Position numbers and translations under genes: made by a program. DNA of 64,000 nucleotides from Propionimicrobium sp. PCR01-08-3 (GTDB lineage Bacteria > Actinomycetota > Actinomycetes > Propionibacteriales > Propionibacteriaceae). The stretch lies in NCBI RefSeq assembly GCF_030286045.1, contig NZ_CP127390.1:2001482-2065481 (forward strand). The letters are read 5' to 3'. Positions 61,723 to 64,000 of this stretch are shown here, piece by piece (within the stretch, counting starts at the first letter, position 1; each line of letters starts with the position of its first letter). The notes below the pieces were generated by a model. The model saw nothing but the letters and a program-made list of their open reading frames with translations, was not told the origin of the DNA and ran no database searches.

Positions 61723-62828
61723 GCGGCACCTACGATCCGGGTTTTCGTCCAGATGGTTCCACTCCTGCCTCCAATGCCTCTGAACCAGGGCCGGGTCATC
61801 CTGCAGCCATTCCTTCGCCCGAGTCGTCCGCTGCATCGATCGACCCAATGCCCGATGAGACCTCCTCAATCACTATCACCCCGTCTTCCGACCGGTCGCT
61901 AGTAGAGCGCGTACCGACCGCACGACAGGCATCGGAGATGCCGTTGGACTCGTCCGAGGCGAGCGGCATACCGGGTGCTCCGACTCAGACCATTCCCCCG
62001 GTGGATTCCCGCGCCCGGAAACCATTCGGGCTGGCACTGGCCGCCGGATTCTTCAGCATCATCCCGATGCCCGCCCTCACCGAGATCGGTACGGACGAGA
62101 CCCGGCGGGCGCTGCGCTGGTTCCCCAGCCTCGGCGCCCTGTTCGGCCTGATTGCCGGATTGGTCGGCGCGGGCGCGTTGTGGCTGACCGGCTCGCACGT
62201 TTTCGGCGCCGTGTTGGTCGTCCTGATCTGGCAGGTGCTCACCGGCGCCATGCATCTCGATGGCTTGGCGGATTGCTTCGACGGTCTGGCGGCTCTCGGC
62301 AGCCGTAAAGACGGACGCGATGCTGCCCGCGCCATGGAGATCATGCATACTCCGGACACCGGGGCGATGGGTGTCGCCACGATCGTCTTGGTCCTGCTCA
62401 CCCAGGTCGGTGCACTATCTGCCGCCTCCTCACCCGACGAGCTACTGACATTGGCGATCCTTGCCCCGGTGGCCGGGCGCACAGCGATCCTGGTCGCCTC
62501 CCGCCCGGGTGTGCCACCGGCGCGGAAGGGCGGCTTCGGCGCTCTCTTCCACGAGATCACTCCGGTCCTTCAAATCGTGCTACAGGTGCTACTCGTTGCT
62601 GTGATTGCGGCGGCCCTGGGCTGGTGGACGACCGGTTGGGCAGGAGCAGCTGCCCTGATCGTGAGCCTTGTGATCGCGCTCGGCGCGTCCATGATCTGGG
62701 TGCGGCGGCTCGTCGGCACCTTCAGAGGACTCAGCGGCGATATGTTCGGCGCGATCATTGAGGTGACCACTGCGGTGATGTCGGTCGCCGGCGCCCTGGC
62801 ACTGTCCGGTGCTGTACTGATCAAGTGA
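61719..62828 (+). CDS. cobS: Adenosylcobinamide-GDP ribazoletransferase with long N-terminal extension
   Basis: A 369-residue membrane enzyme that joins alpha-ribazole to adenosylcobinamide-GDP to finish cobalamin. The CobS core starts near residue 100: FGLALAAGFFSIIPMP, GAMHLDGLADCFDGLAALGS with its acidic metal motif, MEIMHTPDTGAMGV and several hydrophobic helices. CobS is usually about 250 residues; here about 100 Pro/Ser/Thr-rich residues precede the core, with no domain. GTG 61719 overlaps the cobU stop, and no better internal start with a strong ribosome-binding site was noticed, but a shorter true protein is possible. The next gene overlaps by 4 bp (GTGA). Confidence 0.92.
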   Translation: MSGTYDPGFRPDGSTPASNASEPGPGHPAAIPSPESSAASIDPMPDETSSITITPSSDRSLVERVPTARQASEMPLDSSEASGIPGAPTQTIPPVDSRARKPFGLALAAGFFSIIPMPALTEIGTDETRRALRWFPSLGALFGLIAGLVGAGALWLTGSHVFGAVLVVLIWQVLTGAMHLDGLADCFDGLAALGSRKDGRDAARAMEIMHTPDTGAMGVATIVLVLLTQVGALSAASSPDELLTLAILAPVAGRTAILVASRPGVPPARKGGFGALFHEITPVLQIVLQVLLVAVIAAALGWWTTGWAGAAALIVSLVIALGASMIWVRRLVGTFRGLSGDMFGAIIEVTTAVMSVAGALALSGAVLIK

Positions 62829-64000
62829 AACAGCGGATCTGGATCGTCATCGGCAGTGTCGTATTGGCGCTCATCGTCCTCGTCCTGGTCATCATGAAGC
62901 CCTGGCAAGGTGGCACCAAGGGCGAACTCGAACGCATCGAGGGCGTCCAGCAGGTGACCCTCGTCAAGGGTGGTTACCAGGTGAAATTGGCACTGGACCT
63001 GTCTCCGGAAGTCTGTGGCGCAGCCTACGACCAGATCCAATCGATCATCGTCGATCAGCCGATGCTGTCTTCTCGTGCGGCCCACATTATGCAGGGGCCA
63101 CTTGCCACGGAGATCCAGAAACCCTTGCCCGGCGTCGACCCAGGACGACTCAGCGGCGGCCTCGCTGCGGTCGCACTTCAGGTCTCCGGGATCGATTCCG
63201 GCAGCATCGACCGCAATGGACTGGATGTCGAACTAAACGACAGCACCGACGCCTTGGCATGGACGCTGCGCGTGGCCGAGGACGCCGAATCGGCGGGTAT
63301 CGGAGAGACCACCCCAATCAGTGTCGGCTCTCCGGACGCTCACTACTCTCTTGATGCCGGCAGCTCCGAGCACCGGAAGCTACTCAACGACATCTCGTTC
63401 GCAATACGATCGCACGGCACGATTACGTCGATAGGACTCAGTGGGAACGGCCCTGCCGTCGAGCTGACGGCTTCGGCTCAAGTAACCGACCAGCAATCGG
63501 CGCAGGCCCTCATCGCCGCGCTCAATCAGGAATTGGCCGGGCAAGACGCCGACCACACATTGGAGCTGACCTTCCCCAACGAACTGCAGCTTACGGGGCT
63601 GGACGACCCGCAGGCTGCCCTCGAATTGGCCGACGCCATCCAGGCAACAAACGGGCTGAGTGTCAGCGAAGCGGCGACCGATATGAGCTGGTTTTCCGTA
63701 GTCGCTGACGACGCGGATACCCTCGACGGCTTCGCCGGCTATTCGTCCGGCTGGCCCATCGGCCCTGAGACTCAGCTAGCTATCGACCCCTCATCGCAGA
63801 GCAAAACCGGTGGCGCGAGCGGCACTCTCGAAGAGCTACCGTCTCGGATCCAGATTTTTCAGCAGTTCTGGAGGGCCGGTTTCCCAGAGATGAGCATCAG
63901 TGACGGGCGCGAGAATGACAACACGAATTTGACCTTCTACCTGACCGATGTCGGCAACCATGACTTCACCGATGCCACCGCCCAGCAGCAGATCATTGGT
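62825..64000 (+). CDS. Membrane-anchored protein of unknown function (cut by window end)
   Basis: At least 392 codons, open to the right edge. GTG 62825 overlaps the cobS stop (GTGA). The N-terminus is a short basic start and one membrane helix (IWIVIGSVVLALIVLVLVIM), followed by a long outside-facing part rich in Asp, Ser and Gly with alternating strand-like text (GEIERIEGV-type repeats are not seen; the mature part begins GELERIEGVQQVTLVKGG). The translation shows repeating patterns around LTASAQVTDQQSAQALIAAL and LELADAIQATNGLSV, perhaps tandem alpha/beta units. I do not recognise the family. Coupling to cobS suggests co-expression, not necessarily a cobalamin role. Confidence 0.75.
   Translation, partial: MKQRIWIVIGSVVLALIVLVLVIMKPWQGGTKGELERIEGVQQVTLVKGGYQVKLALDLSPEVCGAAYDQIQSIIVDQPMLSSRAAHIMQGPLATEIQKPLPGVDPGRLSGGLAAVALQVSGIDSGSIDRNGLDVELNDSTDALAWTLRVAEDAESAGIGETTPISVGSPDAHYSLDAGSSEHRKLLNDISFAIRSHGTITSIGLSGNGPAVELTASAQVTDQQSAQALIAALNQELAGQDADHTLELTFPNELQLTGLDDPQAALELADAIQATNGLSVSEAATDMSWFSVVADDADTLDGFAGYSSGWPIGPETQLAIDPSSQSKTGGASGTLEELPSRIQIFQQFWRAGFPEMSISDGRENDNTNLTFYLTDVGNHDFTDATAQQQIIG

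Noticed and set aside
1-64000. tRNA, rRNA, CRISPR arrays, prophage or intact insertion sequences
   Set aside because: None was recognised in the intergenic gaps by reading; a tRNA or repeat search tool would be needed to exclude them fully.

Overview
The window is high-GC DNA with GTG starts, many 4-bp stop/start overlaps, an LPxTG surface protein, Tat signals, a DtxR-type metal regulator, a GlnR-type box in front of glnA and a cobU-cobS pair. This points to an actinobacterium. Propionibacteriaceae is a reasonable guess from the gene mix (oleate hydratase, cobalamin genes, rich sugar and sugar-acid catabolism) but is not proven. No rRNA, tRNA, CRISPR array, phage or complete insertion sequence was recognised.

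Layout. (1) 1-7658: an amino-sugar operon on the minus strand, in transcription order: SSS symporter, N-acylglucosamine 2-epimerase, NagB, SIS protein, NagA, ceramidase-like protein, LacI regulator. It lies behind a perfect 24-bp palindrome. (2) 7891-8463: a Uma2 gene broken by four frameshifts. (3) 8542-23276: a glycan-utilisation locus. An ABC importer with a DUF624-like protein is divergent from an FAD oxidoreductase and an IclR regulator; beyond a terminator lie, on the minus strand, an acetylxylan-esterase-like hydrolase, a GH3 glycosidase and a 1332-residue Tat-exported protein. (4) 23366-31420: an LPxTG protein, an MFS gene with a damaged N-terminus, oleate hydratase divergent from TetR, MntR divergent from MntH, a decayed copy of the mntH tail, and a GAP-family membrane protein. 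(5) 31761-38435: Gfo/Idh/MocA oxidoreductase, phosphofructokinase, a class II aldolase/HAD pair divergent from a GntR regulator, and glutamine synthetase.

(6) 38505-54538: a long sugar-acid and hydroxy-acid catabolic region, parts of it visibly lower in GC. One operon carries an ACS-type MFS carrier, a cyclase-family hydrolase, a 2-hydroxyacid dehydrogenase and a DapA-like aldolase. A second carries a DUF1537 four-carbon acid-sugar kinase, a PdxA2-like dehydrogenase and a DeoR regulator, divergent from an aldo/keto reductase. The same inverted repeat (TTGCGC-N5-GCGCAA) lies before both operons, so they are probably one DeoR regulon. Next come a TacA/TacT-like toxin-antitoxin pair, an orphan TRAP substrate-binding lipoprotein, and a GntR-controlled set with a dehydrogenase, mannonate dehydratase and a frameshifted MFS carrier. 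(7) 54627-64000: a histidine phosphatase, then an envelope cluster (DUF4956, VTC domain, carbohydrate-binding lipoprotein, phosphodiester-glycosidase-like Tat protein, GT2-GtrA glycosyltransferase), cobU-cobS, and a membrane-anchored protein cut by the window end.

The best candidate for an under-described system is the 55718-61131 envelope cluster, in which a polyphosphate-polymerase-type domain sits beside surface-glycan functions. The best regulatory find is the DeoR regulon. GC statements are by eye; family calls rest on motifs read from the translations, not on database searches.
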